DNA of 64,000 nucleotides from Janibacter terrae NBRC 107853 (lineage in GTDB: Bacteria > Actinomycetota > Actinomycetes > Actinomycetales > Dermatophilaceae). Shown piece by piece: positions 1-8,301 of the stretch. Both the position numbers and the translations under genes were made by a program. Positions within the stretch are counted from its first letter, which is position 1, and every line of letters starts with the position of its first letter. The notes under the pieces are model-generated. The model did not search any database, was not told where the DNA came from, and saw only the letters and a program-made list of their open reading frames with translations. The DNA is taken from positions 992,001 to 1,056,000 of the forward strand of contig NZ_BCUV01000007.1 of NCBI RefSeq assembly GCF_001591405.1, written 5' to 3'.

Positions 1-2
1 AA

Positions 3-1193
3 GCATCGCCCGACATGATGCGTTCCCTGTTGCAGACCATGATCAACGCGTTGCTGTCCGCGGATGCCGATGCCGTGGTTGGCGCGGAGTATGGCCGGGC
101 CACTCCTGGGCGGGCGGCACAGCGAAACGGGTACCGCCACCGCGACCTCGATACCCGCGTCGGCACCGTCGATGTCGCAATCCCGAAACTGCGCTCGGGG
201 ACCTACTTCCCCGAGTGGCTCCTCGAGCGCCGCAAGCGCGCCGAGTCCGCGTTGATCACGGTCGTCGCGGACTGCTACCTCGCTGGCGTGTCGACCCGCC
301 GCATGGACAAGCTCGTCAAGACCCTGGGGATCGACTCGCTGAGCAAGTCCCAGGTGTCGCGGATGGCCGCTGATCTGGACCAGATCGTCGAGGAGTTTCG
401 CCACCGGCCCCTGGCCGATGCTGGGCCATTCACGTTCGTGTCCGCCGACGCGCTGACGATGAAGGTCCGCGAGGGCGGGCGGGTGATCAACGCCGTCGCG
501 TTGATCGCGGTCGGGGTCAACGCCGACGGGCACCGCGAAGTCCTCGGGCTACGCGTGGCCACCTCCGAGACAGGTCCGGCGTGGAACGAGTTCTTCGCCG
601 ACCTGACCGCCCGAGGCCTGACCGGCGTCCGGCTGGTCACCTCCGACGCCCACAAGGGCCTGGTCGAGGCCATCGCGGCGAACCTGCCCGGCGCGTCGTG
701 GCAACGCTGCCGCACGCACTACGCCGCGAACCTGATGTCCGTGACGCCCAAGAGCATGTGGCCGGCCGTGAAGGCGATGTTGCACTCGGTGTACGACCAA
801 CCCGACAAGGACGCCGTCCAGGCGCAGTTCGAGCGGCTGCTGGAGTACGTCGACGGCAAACTGCCCGAGGTCCACGAGCACCTCGACGCGGCCCGCGCGG
901 ACATCTTGGCGTTCACCGCCTTCCCCAAAGACGTGTGGACCCAGATCTGGTCGAACAACCCCGCCGAACGCCTCAACCGCGAGATCCGACGCCGTACCGA
1001 CTCCGTGGGCATCTTCCCCAACCGGGCCGCGATCGTGCGCCTGGTCGGGGCGGTCCTGGCCGAGCAAACCGATGAATGGGCCGAAGGTCGGCGCTACCTC
1101 GGCCTCGAGGTCCTCGCCCGCTGCCGCGTCAACATCGTGCCCGCCCTCGACCCCGAGACCGGAGGCGACAACCTGCCCGCATTGACCGCCTGA
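3..1193 (+). CDS. IS256-family (Mutator) transposase, 5'-truncated by window edge
   Basis: DDE transposase that cuts and joins the IS ends. The reading frame is open to the first bases of the window (Ala-Ser-Pro-Asp precede the first ATG at 15), and relatives carry about 15-25 more residues, so the true start is upstream. Counting from ATG 15, the catalytic triad is D145 (in SADALTMK), D211 (in TSDAHKG) and E318 (in NNPAERLN). The RCRTHYAANL segment at 231-240 matches the conserved C/H region of the family. No frameshift or internal stop is seen, so the copy could be active. It is recognised as family Mutator/IS256 from these motifs and from the actinobacterial pattern GNGYRHRDLDTRVGTVD-like near the N-terminus. 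Confidence 0.95.
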   Translation, partial: ASPDMMRSLLQTMINALLSADADAVVGAEYGRATPGRAAQRNGYRHRDLDTRVGTVDVAIPKLRSGTYFPEWLLERRKRAESALITVVADCYLAGVSTRRMDKLVKTLGIDSLSKSQVSRMAADLDQIVEEFRHRPLADAGPFTFVSADALTMKVREGGRVINAVALIAVGVNADGHREVLGLRVATSETGPAWNEFFADLTARGLTGVRLVTSDAHKGLVEAIAANLPGASWQRCRTHYAANLMSVTPKSMWPAVKAMLHSVYDQPDKDAVQAQFERLLEYVDGKLPEVHEHLDAARADILAFTAFPKDVWTQIWSNNPAERLNREIRRRTDSVGIFPNRAAIVRLVGAVLAEQTDEWAEGRRYLGLEVLARCRVNIVPALDPETGGDNLPALTA

Positions 1194-1217
1194 ACCACCA
1201 GAAGGAACACGCAGGCG

Positions 1218-1242
1218 CTACACCACTACCCGGGGCTTGACC
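1218..1242 (+). repeat. probable right terminal inverted repeat of the IS256 element
   Basis: The segment CTACACCACTACCCGGGGCT followed by TGACC, about 25 bases after the transposase stop, resembles the outer end of IS256-family elements of high-GC actinobacteria. The exact terminus cannot be fixed without the left repeat. Confidence 0.55.
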
Positions 1243-1351
1243 GGTGACGATTCGCTGGCAGTCTACTTACTGAACATTTACCAAGTGTCGACCTCTGTTC
1301 TGCCATCCTTACCGCAGGTGCCGATCGGCGCCCACATCGGAGGGGAAGTCC

Positions 1352-1720
1352 ATGAGAAACAGCATCAAAAGAATGTGTGTAGCCGCTGCCATTTTGGGGA
1401 CCATGACACTTGCTTCGCAAGGGGCCGCGCAGGCCTCTTTCGCACAATGCGATTCTACTCGCGTCTGCGGGTGGGGCAACAACGACTACAATTGGCTCAT
1501 CATTGAACGTAACTCGGGTCTGCCGTTGGCGAACCACCAAGGGGATGCGAACAATGAGCTTGATTCTTGGGCCAACCGAAGCACCCAGAACGCCCGGGGT
1601 TATGCAGAGTGGAACTACGGAGGGGACTGCATGACCTTTACCCGTGGAGATAGCGACGGCCACGTCGCGCCGTGGAACAGCGATGAGGTCTCGTCCACAT
1701 CTACAGCCGCTGGGTGTTGA
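1352..1720 (+). CDS. small secreted beta/gamma-crystallin-like (peptidase inhibitor I36-type) protein
   Basis: A 122-residue precursor with a clear signal peptide: basic start MRNSIKR, hydrophobic core to about residue 22, and a signal peptidase site near AQAS (about residue 29). The mature part is Trp/Asn/Asp rich. It has two crystallin-like half repeats, one around VCGWGNNDYNW and one around EWNYGGDCMTFTRGD followed by WNSDEVSS, and paired cysteines that could form disulfides. This pattern is typical of proteins annotated as peptidase inhibitor family I36. A strong Shine-Dalgarno sequence GGAGGGG (1339-1345) precedes ATG 1352. The stop codon overlaps the GTG start of the downstream ABC ATPase, so the genes are probably co-translated. 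The layout (small secreted protein, ATPase, FtsX permease) also resembles bacteriocin/self-protection loci such as the lactococcin 972 type, but the sequence is not of that family. Function unproven. Confidence 0.7.
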   Translation: MRNSIKRMCVAAAILGTMTLASQGAAQASFAQCDSTRVCGWGNNDYNWLIIERNSGLPLANHQGDANNELDSWANRSTQNARGYAEWNYGGDCMTFTRGDSDGHVAPWNSDEVSSTSTAAGC

Positions 1721-2403
1721 TCATCGCTGACGCTTTGGTGGAGATGTCGGACGTGTCTCGGCACTTCTCGACGCAAGTAGAGACCGTGCGGGCGGTGGAC
1801 GAAGTTTCGTTCAGCGCCCGCACGGGCGAGTTTGTCTGCTTGTTCGGGGCGAGTGGGTCGGGGAAGTCGACGCTGCTAAACCTCATCGCAGGTCTGGACC
1901 GCCCTACGTCTGGGCAGATTCGTGTCGCGGGTGCTGATGTGAGCGACGCGTCGAACAACGAGCTGGCGTCCCTTCGCTTGCGGCATGTCGGAGTGGTGTT
2001 CCAGCACGACAACCTCATCGAAGAGCTCACTGTCTCGGAGAATGTGTCATTCCCCCTCGACCTGCGCGGGGATACCGTCCCGAAAGACAGAGCCGCAGAA
2101 GTAGAGATGTGGCTGGAGCGAGTTGGGATGGGGGGATACGGAGAACGGTTTCCCAGAGAGTTGTCCGGAGGCCAGCAGCAGCGCGTGGGGGTCGCCCGCG
2201 CCCTGGTCGGTGAACGAGATGTGTTGGTCGCAGACGAGCCCACGGGAGCCCTGGACTCGGCCAACTCCGCGGCGCTCTTCGACCTGCTTGCGGACCTGAG
2301 CGCACAGGGCCAGACCGTCATCCTCTCCAGCCACGACGCCGTGGCTCGGGCGTCGGCCTCCCGCGTTCTGGAGATGGTCGACGGCAGGCTGATCGATGGG
2401 TGA
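1714..2403 (+). CDS. ABC transporter ATP-binding protein, MacB/LolD type
   Basis: A 229-residue nucleotide-binding subunit that would energise the FtsX-type permease encoded next. Walker A is GASGSGKS at 45-52, the Q-loop is in FQHDN (about 96-100), the signature is LSGGQQQR (140-147), Walker B is LVADEP (161-166) and the H-loop is SSH ending at 187. These features place it in the MacB/LolD/FtsE group, which works by mechanotransmission rather than classical import. The GTG at 1714 overlaps the stop of the secreted-protein gene. ATG 1744 is an alternative start but has no well-spaced ribosome-binding site. The gene ends 8 bases inside the next gene, indicating a tight operon. Codon use is less GC-biased than in genes after 5 kb. 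Confidence 0.9.
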   Translation: MLIIADALVEMSDVSRHFSTQVETVRAVDEVSFSARTGEFVCLFGASGSGKSTLLNLIAGLDRPTSGQIRVAGADVSDASNNELASLRLRHVGVVFQHDNLIEELTVSENVSFPLDLRGDTVPKDRAAEVEMWLERVGMGGYGERFPRELSGGQQQRVGVARALVGERDVLVADEPTGALDSANSAALFDLLADLSAQGQTVILSSHDAVARASASRVLEMVDGRLIDG

Positions 2404-3400
2404 GCTCAATCGCTCACTGAGGTTGCTACCCCGATTGTTGCGTGCAAGTTGGGTTTGGCGTCCCGGAGCGGGAGTGGTCGTCGCCACCGTGCTGATCCTG
2501 GTCAGCTATGTGGTTGTGACGTCCTGGGGCCTGTCGCGAGAGCAGGTCCTTCAACGGGACTTCTCCGACCGGGAGGCGGTCGTGCGAGTGAATGCTCCGA
2601 TCGAGCCAGGGGCGAACCGATCGCTGCGGACTATCCGCGAAAGCGCCAACGGCGCTCCTGTGGTCCTGCACTCGGCGAGCGTGCGTGTGTCCGATGACCC
2701 GGACAAGCGTGTGCGCTATCAGGAATCGGATTGGTCGGCAGCGCCCTTCGGATTCAACGTGGTCTCTGGTCATTGGCCCACGAGCGCCGGAGAAGTGGTC
2801 GTTAGCCAGGATCTCGCCTCCGCGGCCGACGACGCACTTTCCTTGTTGTCAGACACGGTCGACGTCCGCGTGGTGGGAGTCGCGGACGACGCCTACAGCG
2901 ACGGTGCGTTCATCTTGGCGGGGCCGGGTACGTGGGAGTCGTTGCCCCCTGAGGCGCGGACCGCGCGCGCCGGCCTGGTCGCATCGGCGTCCGTCCTGAC
3001 TTCTCAGAAGGAGGCGCGGACGCTCGTCGCAGAGTTCCGGAAGCAGCAGGTGTCCGCCCAAACGGACCGTGCCACCAGCGTTACCGCAGAGGAGAGCTGG
3101 ATCAATGCATCGCCCTTCGCCTTTGTCGTCCCTGCCCTGCTTGTCCCGATGCTCGCGGTGGCCCTCGGTGTTGGCGCTGGCAGAGCGCGTCAGCGGGCCT
3201 TCGTTCGGCGCGTCCTTGAGGTCGGGGGACAACGGAGCACTGCCCTGGGGATGGTTTCGTCCGCGTTCCTCGTGGTCGTGACTTTGGGCGTGCTCGCGGG
3301 ATACCTCCTGGGTTGGGGGCTGGGTCACCTAGCGCGGCCCGTTGCCGAGAGCTGGAATGACCGTGCGCTAGCCCATTTCCTGGGCTGCTGGGGCCGGTAG
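2396..3400 (+). CDS. FtsX-type ABC permease, N-terminal part (frameshifted)
   Basis: This is the first part of a MacB-like permease: TM1 at about 22-43, an extracytoplasmic region to about 240, TM2 at about 242-263 and TM3 at about 283-310. An FtsX domain should continue with a fourth TM, but the frame ends at TAG 3398-3400. The missing TM4 (VAVMAVSALIGLAAGML) lies immediately downstream in the -1 frame. Reading across at about 3376-3380 gives ...AHF-PGLLGPVAVMAVSAL, a seamless FtsX domain. This is therefore best read as one gene (2396-4743, about 780 residues, 10 TMs) broken by loss of one base, or by an assembly error. Its ATG overlaps the ATPase stop by 8 bases. Confidence 0.8.
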   Translation: MGELNRSLRLLPRLLRASWVWRPGAGVVVATVLILVSYVVVTSWGLSREQVLQRDFSDREAVVRVNAPIEPGANRSLRTIRESANGAPVVLHSASVRVSDDPDKRVRYQESDWSAAPFGFNVVSGHWPTSAGEVVVSQDLASAADDALSLLSDTVDVRVVGVADDAYSDGAFILAGPGTWESLPPEARTARAGLVASASVLTSQKEARTLVAEFRKQQVSAQTDRATSVTAEESWINASPFAFVVPALLVPMLAVALGVGAGRARQRAFVRRVLEVGGQRSTALGMVSSAFLVVVTLGVLAGYLLGWGLGHLARPVAESWNDRALAHFLGCWGR

Positions 3401-3402
3401 CG

Positions 3403-4743
3403 GTGATGGCCGTCAGCGCGTTGATTGGTTTGGCTGCGGGCATGCTCCAGTTGCGGCCGCCACGCACCGGAGTCGGGGCCTCGCGCAGGGCGAACCCGGC
3501 CATCAGACGGTGGGCGGCCCTGGCTCTGGCGTGCGCGGCGGTGGTCGTCGCGGCCTGGACCAGCAGTGCAGCTCACGCCATGGTCGTCGGCGCGTTCACC
3601 CTGATTGCCATCGCACTGGTGACCCCGGAAATCGTCTCGGTCGTCGCTCGCAAGGTCGAGCGACCGACACCCCACTGGCGACTGGCGTCGCGACTGTTGC
3701 GGGCTGATCGCGCGGTGACAACAGAGATCGTCTTGACGATGGTCGTCCTTGCCCTCCCTCTCACCACCGCGGTACTCCTGACCACGTCGGGGTCGTCGGC
3801 TCGTGCGGAGACTCTCGCGCCTGTCGGTCCGGGTCAGATCTTGGTCGCGGGCGAAGGGGGGCTTGCCGCCCCGGCCCCATCCGCGGTGAGCAAGACGGTG
3901 GCCGGAGCGTTGGATACGTCCTCGGGAGTTGCCTCCAGCAAGCTCTTCGTCACGGACAACACCTGGTACGAAGTCGGGCCTGGCAAGAACGCCTCTGTCA
4001 TCGCTGTGTCCACGGTTGATGATGTCGAGACAGTGTGGGGCGCACCGCTCTCGGCCGGACAGAAGTCGACTCTCGAGCAAGGCGGGGCGTTGGTGTGGGA
4101 ACCCGGCGCCGATCTCCAGATCAACGGCCGCATGCCGTCGCCACCCGTGAAGACCGCCGCCTATCAGCCCACCGAGGAGTGGGCTACTCAGACGGGTGCT
4201 GTGATGCTCGCTGAGCCTGCCCGAGCCCAGGGGGTGAAGTTGCGATCAGGAGGCACCGTTTACGCACACGTGACGACTGATGCCGCTGACCGTGCGGTAG
4301 CGGCTGTCCGTGAGGGGGGCCTTGACCAAAGTCTTCTTCAGCGGCACCACGCACCTCGCCAATTACTCGCGCCGGCGGTTCTCATCGCAAGCGCGGCCCT
4401 GTTGGCGATCCTCATGCTTGGTATCACGGCGATCTCTTCGCACGCTCGCACTGCGTCGCTACGCCGCCAGTTCGGACGGATAGTCGCTGTCGGAGCCGAC
4501 GGTGGAGTCGTCCGCAGAGTGCAGCTCATCACCCAATGGGTGATCACTGCTCTCGCCATCGTAGGAGCCAGCCTCGTGACCATGCTGACCGTCGCGGTGA
4601 TGCTCTTTCGTCTAACTGGGACCAGCGTCAACCCACCCTGGGGCGTATTGCTGCTCCTCGTAGCCGCCCTCATCGTCGCTCAGTCGTCAGCCTCGCTGGT
4701 CGCGCTCCGGCAACTGAGGCCAGAAGTGCTACGGGGGACCTGA
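3403..4743 (+). CDS. FtsX-type ABC permease, C-terminal part (frameshifted)
   Basis: This is the remainder of the split permease. It starts with the TM helix that completes the first FtsX domain, then two TMs (about 44-85), a further TM (about 110-132), a second extracytoplasmic region (about 135-320) and the terminal FtsX domain of three TMs (about 325-347, 375-402, 412-432). A GTG at 3403 lies 2 bases after the upstream stop, so reinitiation could yield a separate polypeptide. The domain boundary instead argues that the two frames were one gene. Full-length MacB-like permeases of actinobacterial exporters have the same 10-TM double-FtsX layout. The substrate is unknown; the adjacent secreted protein is the obvious candidate cargo or toxin. 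Confidence 0.8.
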   Translation: MMAVSALIGLAAGMLQLRPPRTGVGASRRANPAIRRWAALALACAAVVVAAWTSSAAHAMVVGAFTLIAIALVTPEIVSVVARKVERPTPHWRLASRLLRADRAVTTEIVLTMVVLALPLTTAVLLTTSGSSARAETLAPVGPGQILVAGEGGLAAPAPSAVSKTVAGALDTSSGVASSKLFVTDNTWYEVGPGKNASVIAVSTVDDVETVWGAPLSAGQKSTLEQGGALVWEPGADLQINGRMPSPPVKTAAYQPTEEWATQTGAVMLAEPARAQGVKLRSGGTVYAHVTTDAADRAVAAVREGGLDQSLLQRHHAPRQLLAPAVLIASAALLAILMLGITAISSHARTASLRRQFGRIVAVGADGGVVRRVQLITQWVITALAIVGASLVTMLTVAVMLFRLTGTSVNPPWGVLLLLVAALIVAQSSASLVALRQLRPEVLRGT

Positions 4744-4852
4744 CCCCTGTGCCTGATGGCGCCCCAGCAAGCAGGCGGCGCATACATTGCACTCCCACCA
4801 CGCTCAGGCCCGGTCTGTGCAAAGTAGGCCGCGTGTCGAGTGCAATCTGCGC

Positions 4853-4880
4853 TGCATCTCGACACTGATGTCGAGATGCA
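4853..4880. repeat. perfect 12-bp inverted repeat (hairpin) after the ABC operon
   Basis: TGCATCTCGACA (4853-4864), loop CTGA, then TGTCGAGATGCA (4869-4880): every base pairs. It lies about 110 bases after the permease stop and about 55 bases before the convergent acidic-protein gene. It could be a bidirectional transcription terminator. There is no T-tract, which is common for actinobacterial terminators. It could also be a protein-binding or recombination site at the border between the A/T-richer segment and the GC-rich chromosome. The rest of 4744-4934 shows nothing recognisable. Confidence 0.6.
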
Positions 4881-4934
4881 CGGTGCGTGACGCTACGTAA
4901 CGGGAGGAACCTCCCTCTCGCGGTCCCATCTGGC

Positions 4935-5153
4935 TCACCCCTGGTCTCGCTCGTCCTCACCGTCCGGGATCATCTGCGACTGCTCCCAGACATCGGCCGG
5001 GTCGGCGTCCTGGACCTGACCAACCGGCTCGTCGGGCAGGTCCACGCCCACCTCGTCGTCCGTGCCGACCGGCCTCTGCTGGTCGAGGGCATCGGCCTCG
5101 GGGACGTCGTCGGGCAGGTCTCCCGCATCGGGGTCGGGTGTCCGGGTGCTCAT
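4935..5153 (-). CDS. small acidic protein of unknown function
   Basis: A 72-residue, strongly acidic, low-complexity protein (MSTRTPDPDAGDLP...), rich in Asp, Glu, Pro and Val with no Cys and no hydrophobic helix. Similar short acidic proteins with PEADALDQQ-like and ADVWEQ-like stretches are common conserved hypothetical proteins of actinobacteria. The ATG at 5153 was chosen because GAGAGAGG lies just upstream. The open frame extends further, but that extension is Arg/Cys-rich and unlike coding sequence. No function is proposed. It is convergent with the ABC operon and divergent from the thioredoxin-rhodanese gene, whose promoter lies about 120 bases away. Confidence 0.6.
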   Translation of the reverse strand: MSTRTPDPDAGDLPDDVPEADALDQQRPVGTDDEVGVDLPDEPVGQVQDADPADVWEQSQMIPDGEDERDQG

Positions 5154-5269
5154 CTGGTGCCTCTCTCCCGCGGTCGGTCCACGTGCCCCGAGGCTAGCGA
5201 AGGGGGCCGCCCGGGTCGATGCGCCGGCCCTCAGTCTGCATCGGCACCCGCACCGCCCTTGGGGCGTGG

Positions 5270-5298
5270 CTGACACGATACCCCCCAGGGTATTGATA
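5270..5298 (+). promoter_or_regulatory. promoter with CstR/CsoR-type operator (site 1)
   Basis: A palindrome ATACCCCCCAGGGTAT (5278-5293; ATACCC-N4-GGGTAT) lies between a -35-like CTGACA (5270-5275) and a -10-like TTGATA (5293-5298), a 17-base spacer. The start codon is at 5309. CsoR/CstR-family repressors bind GC-rich palindromes of this kind, and a CstR-like gene lies 2.2 kb away. The same geometry recurs at 8265-8293. Confidence 0.75.
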
Positions 5299-5308
5299 GG
5301 ATGAGCTC

Positions 5309-5998
5309 ATGACGACCAAGGACCTGACCCGCAGCGACTTCGAATCGACCATCCTCGACAACGACATCGTGCTCGTCGACTACTGGGCGGCCTGGTGTGG
5401 CCCGTGCCGCTCGTTCGCGCCCGTCTACGAGGCGGCCTCCGAGCAGCACCCGGACGTCGTCTTCGGCAAGCTCGACACGGAGGCCGAGCAGGAGATCGCC
5501 GGCGCCGCGGGCATCAGCTCGATCCCCACCCTCATGGGCTTCCGCGAGGGGATCCTCGTCTTCTCGCAGCCGGGAGCCCTGCCCGCCACCGCCCTGGAGC
5601 AGGTCATCGAGGGGATCAAGGGTCTGGACATGACCGACATCCGGCAGGAGGTCGCCCGGCAGCGCGAGCTGCTCGACCTGCCTCGGGAGGTCGACCTGGA
5701 GACCTTCGCCACCGCGCTCGCGGCTGGCGCCACCGTCCTCGACGTGCGCGAGCCGGACGAGTACGCCAGCGGACACGTCCCCGGAGCCCGCCCCGTCCCG
5801 CTGGGGTCGCTCGAGGGCGCGCTCGACGAGCTCCCTGCAGGTGGCGCCGTCTACGTCGTGTGCGCCACCGGCGGCCGCAGCGCGTCAGCTGCTGACGCGC
5901 TGCGGCGAGCCGGCATCGAGGCCTACTCCGTCGCGGGCGGGACGACCGGCTGGCAGGCGAGCGGCCGGGAGGTCTCTGCGGGCGAGCTGCCGAGGTGA
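5309..5998 (+). CDS. thioredoxin-rhodanese fusion protein
   Basis: A 229-residue cytoplasmic protein with an N-terminal thioredoxin domain (about 1-105, redox motif W29-C-G-P-C33, cis-Pro in SIPT) and a C-terminal rhodanese domain (about 125-225, active-site loop CATGGRS with C185). Rhodanese domains carry sulfane sulfur as a Cys persulfide, and thioredoxin can reduce it, releasing sulfide and regenerating the thiol. The fusion suggests direct coupling of the two steps. The operator-like palindrome in its promoter ties it to the CstR-like regulon with the dioxygenase operon at 8.3 kb. The spacing AGGATG-N5-ATG supports the start. The role in persulfide handling is inferred from domains and operator. 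Confidence 0.88.
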   Translation: MTTKDLTRSDFESTILDNDIVLVDYWAAWCGPCRSFAPVYEAASEQHPDVVFGKLDTEAEQEIAGAAGISSIPTLMGFREGILVFSQPGALPATALEQVIEGIKGLDMTDIRQEVARQRELLDLPREVDLETFATALAAGATVLDVREPDEYASGHVPGARPVPLGSLEGALDELPAGGAVYVVCATGGRSASAADALRRAGIEAYSVAGGTTGWQASGREVSAGELPR

Positions 5999-6020
5999 CC
6001 CCGGTCCGCTCGTGACCGGG

Positions 6021-7193
6021 TCAGCGCAGGTGGAGGGCGATCACCTGCCCGCCACCGGGAGCCACGCTGCCGGTCGTGACGTAGCCGGTCCTGCCCGTGA
6101 TCGCGATGCCGTACGGAGCGAAGAGACCCCCGGCGACGACACTCGCGTGTCCGCCCCCCTTCGGGATCCGGACGACGGAACCGATCGGTCCGGTGAGGAG
6201 GCCCTCGGAGGAGATCTGCACGGCGTACAGGTGGCCACCCGGCCCGAAGGCGAGGTCGGTGACATTGGTCAGGCCACTCGCGTAGACGCTCACCCGACCC
6301 TGCCTGTCGACCCTGTAGATCTTCGCCAGGCCCTTTTCGAAGGGGAAGCCGGTCAGCTGGCTGACGTACAACGCCCCGTCCGGGCCGGAGACCACCGACG
6401 TCGGCACGGCCTGGGCCGGGATCTTGGTCCCGGGCGGCAGCCCGAGGAAGTCCGGCGCGGTGGCCATCTGCTCGGGGAAGATCGCCCGGGTCTTCATGCC
6501 TCCGCTCTTGGAGACCTCGACGAGGTCGTTACCGCCGGCATCGGCGACGACGTAGCCCGATCCGACCTTGGTGAAGCCGCCCGGGTTGCTGTCCGGCCCA
6601 TCCGCCGGAGGGGCCGGGTTGGTCGCGGCCTCGTGGCCGGCGAGGTCGGCGAGGAGGTGGGTCCTGGACGAACCGATCGTGCCGGTGCGCAGCGTCCCCA
6701 TGTCGCGAAGTGCGGGGTACTGCGTCCGGATGGCCGGGTCGTTGCCGAGGCCGATCGTCACGACGAGGCGCTTGGAGCCCCGGAGAACGACGTCACCGGG
6801 CCCGATGGCCTGGGAGCCGGGCGGCGGAGCCTCGGGGTCGGTGGACGGAGCCGACCCGAGGGACGGCAGGCCGGTGAGGACGCGCTTCTGGGTGCCGTGC
6901 TTGACGTCGACACGGGTGACCGCTCCGGTCCTGCCATAGCAGACCCCGCCCTCGGGGCCCACCAGACAGGGACCGGCTCCGCCGGTGCCCGCCTCGGCGA
7001 CGAAGAGGTTGTGACCCGGGCCGACCGACAGGTGGCGAGGGTTGTCCAGGCCGCTGGCGACGACCCGGTAGCCGGGGTCCGCGGTGGCGGCTCCCGGGAC
7101 AGCGACCAGAGCAGCGACGAGTGCCGCGCTGCTCAGGGTCGGGAGGATGAACCGGCGTGGGCGCCGGGAAGAACCTATTGACGACGTTGTCAT
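6021..7193 (-). CDS. secreted ScyD/ScyE-family beta-propeller protein
   Basis: A 390-residue precursor. It has an N-terminal signal peptide (basic MTTSSIGSSRRPRRF, hydrophobic core to about residue 37, cleavage near ATA-DP). Repeated blades follow, each with patterns like NPRHLSVGPGHNLFVAE, SVVSGPDGALYVSQL, VTDLAFGPGGHLYAVQ and PYGIAITGRTGYVTT, as in NHL/SMP-30-type six-bladed propellers of the ScyD/ScyE family. ScyD/ScyE are named from cyanobacterial scytonemin clusters. Most actinobacterial members lie outside such clusters, and their ligand is unknown. It is convergent with the thioredoxin-rhodanese gene, and no sulfur-related residues point to a role in that pathway. No strong ribosome-binding site precedes ATG 7193. 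Confidence 0.8.
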   Translation of the reverse strand: MTTSSIGSSRRPRRFILPTLSSAALVAALVAVPGAATADPGYRVVASGLDNPRHLSVGPGHNLFVAEAGTGGAGPCLVGPEGGVCYGRTGAVTRVDVKHGTQKRVLTGLPSLGSAPSTDPEAPPPGSQAIGPGDVVLRGSKRLVVTIGLGNDPAIRTQYPALRDMGTLRTGTIGSSRTHLLADLAGHEAATNPAPPADGPDSNPGGFTKVGSGYVVADAGGNDLVEVSKSGGMKTRAIFPEQMATAPDFLGLPPGTKIPAQAVPTSVVSGPDGALYVSQLTGFPFEKGLAKIYRVDRQGRVSVYASGLTNVTDLAFGPGGHLYAVQISSEGLLTGPIGSVVRIPKGGGHASVVAGGLFAPYGIAITGRTGYVTTGSVAPGGGQVIALHLR

Positions 7194-7311
7194 GCTGTTC
7201 TCATTTCAAGGGGTCGAGTCGCCCCTGGGCGGGCGACCCGCGCCTCCAGAGTTCCACCGGAAGGGGGCCCTGCCAAGGGGCGACGGGGCCCGTGGATGGC
7301 AGGGTCTACCC

Positions 7312-7512
7312 ATGGCCGTCAACCCCTCCCGTGTGTATGCCCGCCAGTTCGCCGAGCGCGCCGCGGCTCGCGCCTCGGGACCCGACTTCCTCGTGCTCGA
7401 CGCGGGGGCAGGGTCGGCTCCCTACCGGGACGCCTTCAAGGACGTCCGGTACGAGAGTGCCGACGTCGGCGCGACCGAGGGCCAGGTGATCTACCGCAAG
7501 CCGCAGGAGTGA
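7312..7512 (+). pseudogene. truncated SAM-dependent methyltransferase remnant
   Basis: A 66-residue reading frame beginning MAVNPSRVYARQFAE. It contains methyltransferase motif I (FLVLDAGAGSAPYRDAF, about residues 25-42) and the following acidic strand region (RYESADVG), then stops at IYRKPQE. Class I methyltransferases need another 100 or more residues for motifs II-III and substrate binding, so this is an N-terminal fragment. The downstream neighbour starts only 13 bases later on the opposite strand, leaving no space for the rest. This is probably a relic left by a rearrangement at the edge of the sulfur locus. Confidence 0.6.
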
Positions 7513-7525
7513 CGTCGGCGTCGCA

Positions 7526-8225
<700 letters not shown>

Positions 8226-8264
8226 GTCGATCTCCCTTCGTCGTGCGATCTCTCCGACCGCATG

Positions 8265-8293
8265 TTGACAGCATACCCATGGGGGTATTAATT
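8265..8293 (+). promoter_or_regulatory. promoter with CstR/CsoR-type operator (site 2)
   Basis: A palindrome ATACCCATGGGGGTAT (8273-8288) fills the spacer between -35 TTGACA (8265-8270) and -10 TTAATT (8288-8293), 17 bases apart. The predicted transcription start is within a few bases of ATG 8302, so a leaderless message is possible. The site also lies 48 bases upstream of the divergent DUF302-cstR transcript and could autoregulate it. Confidence 0.8.
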
Positions 8294-8301
8294 TGCTACC
8301 C

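Larger units (their letters stand above)
1..1242 (+). mobile_element. IS256-family insertion sequence, 3' part
   Basis: The left end lies outside the window. What is visible is nearly the whole transposase gene and the right terminus. After the transposase stop (1191-1193) there are about 25 bases of noncoding DNA, then a segment at about 1218-1242 (CTACACCACTACCCGGGGCT and onward) that resembles the right terminal inverted repeat of actinobacterial IS256 elements. The left repeat and the 8-9 bp target duplication cannot be checked here. The element abuts a segment of lower GC content, so it may have taken part in assembling this accessory region. Confidence 0.85.

Noticed and set aside
1352-1720. 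Lactococcin 972-type bacteriocin as the identity of the small secreted protein
   Set aside because: The gene order fits, but the mature sequence has crystallin/I36-like half repeats and not the lactococcin 972 Gly/His/Tyr pattern.
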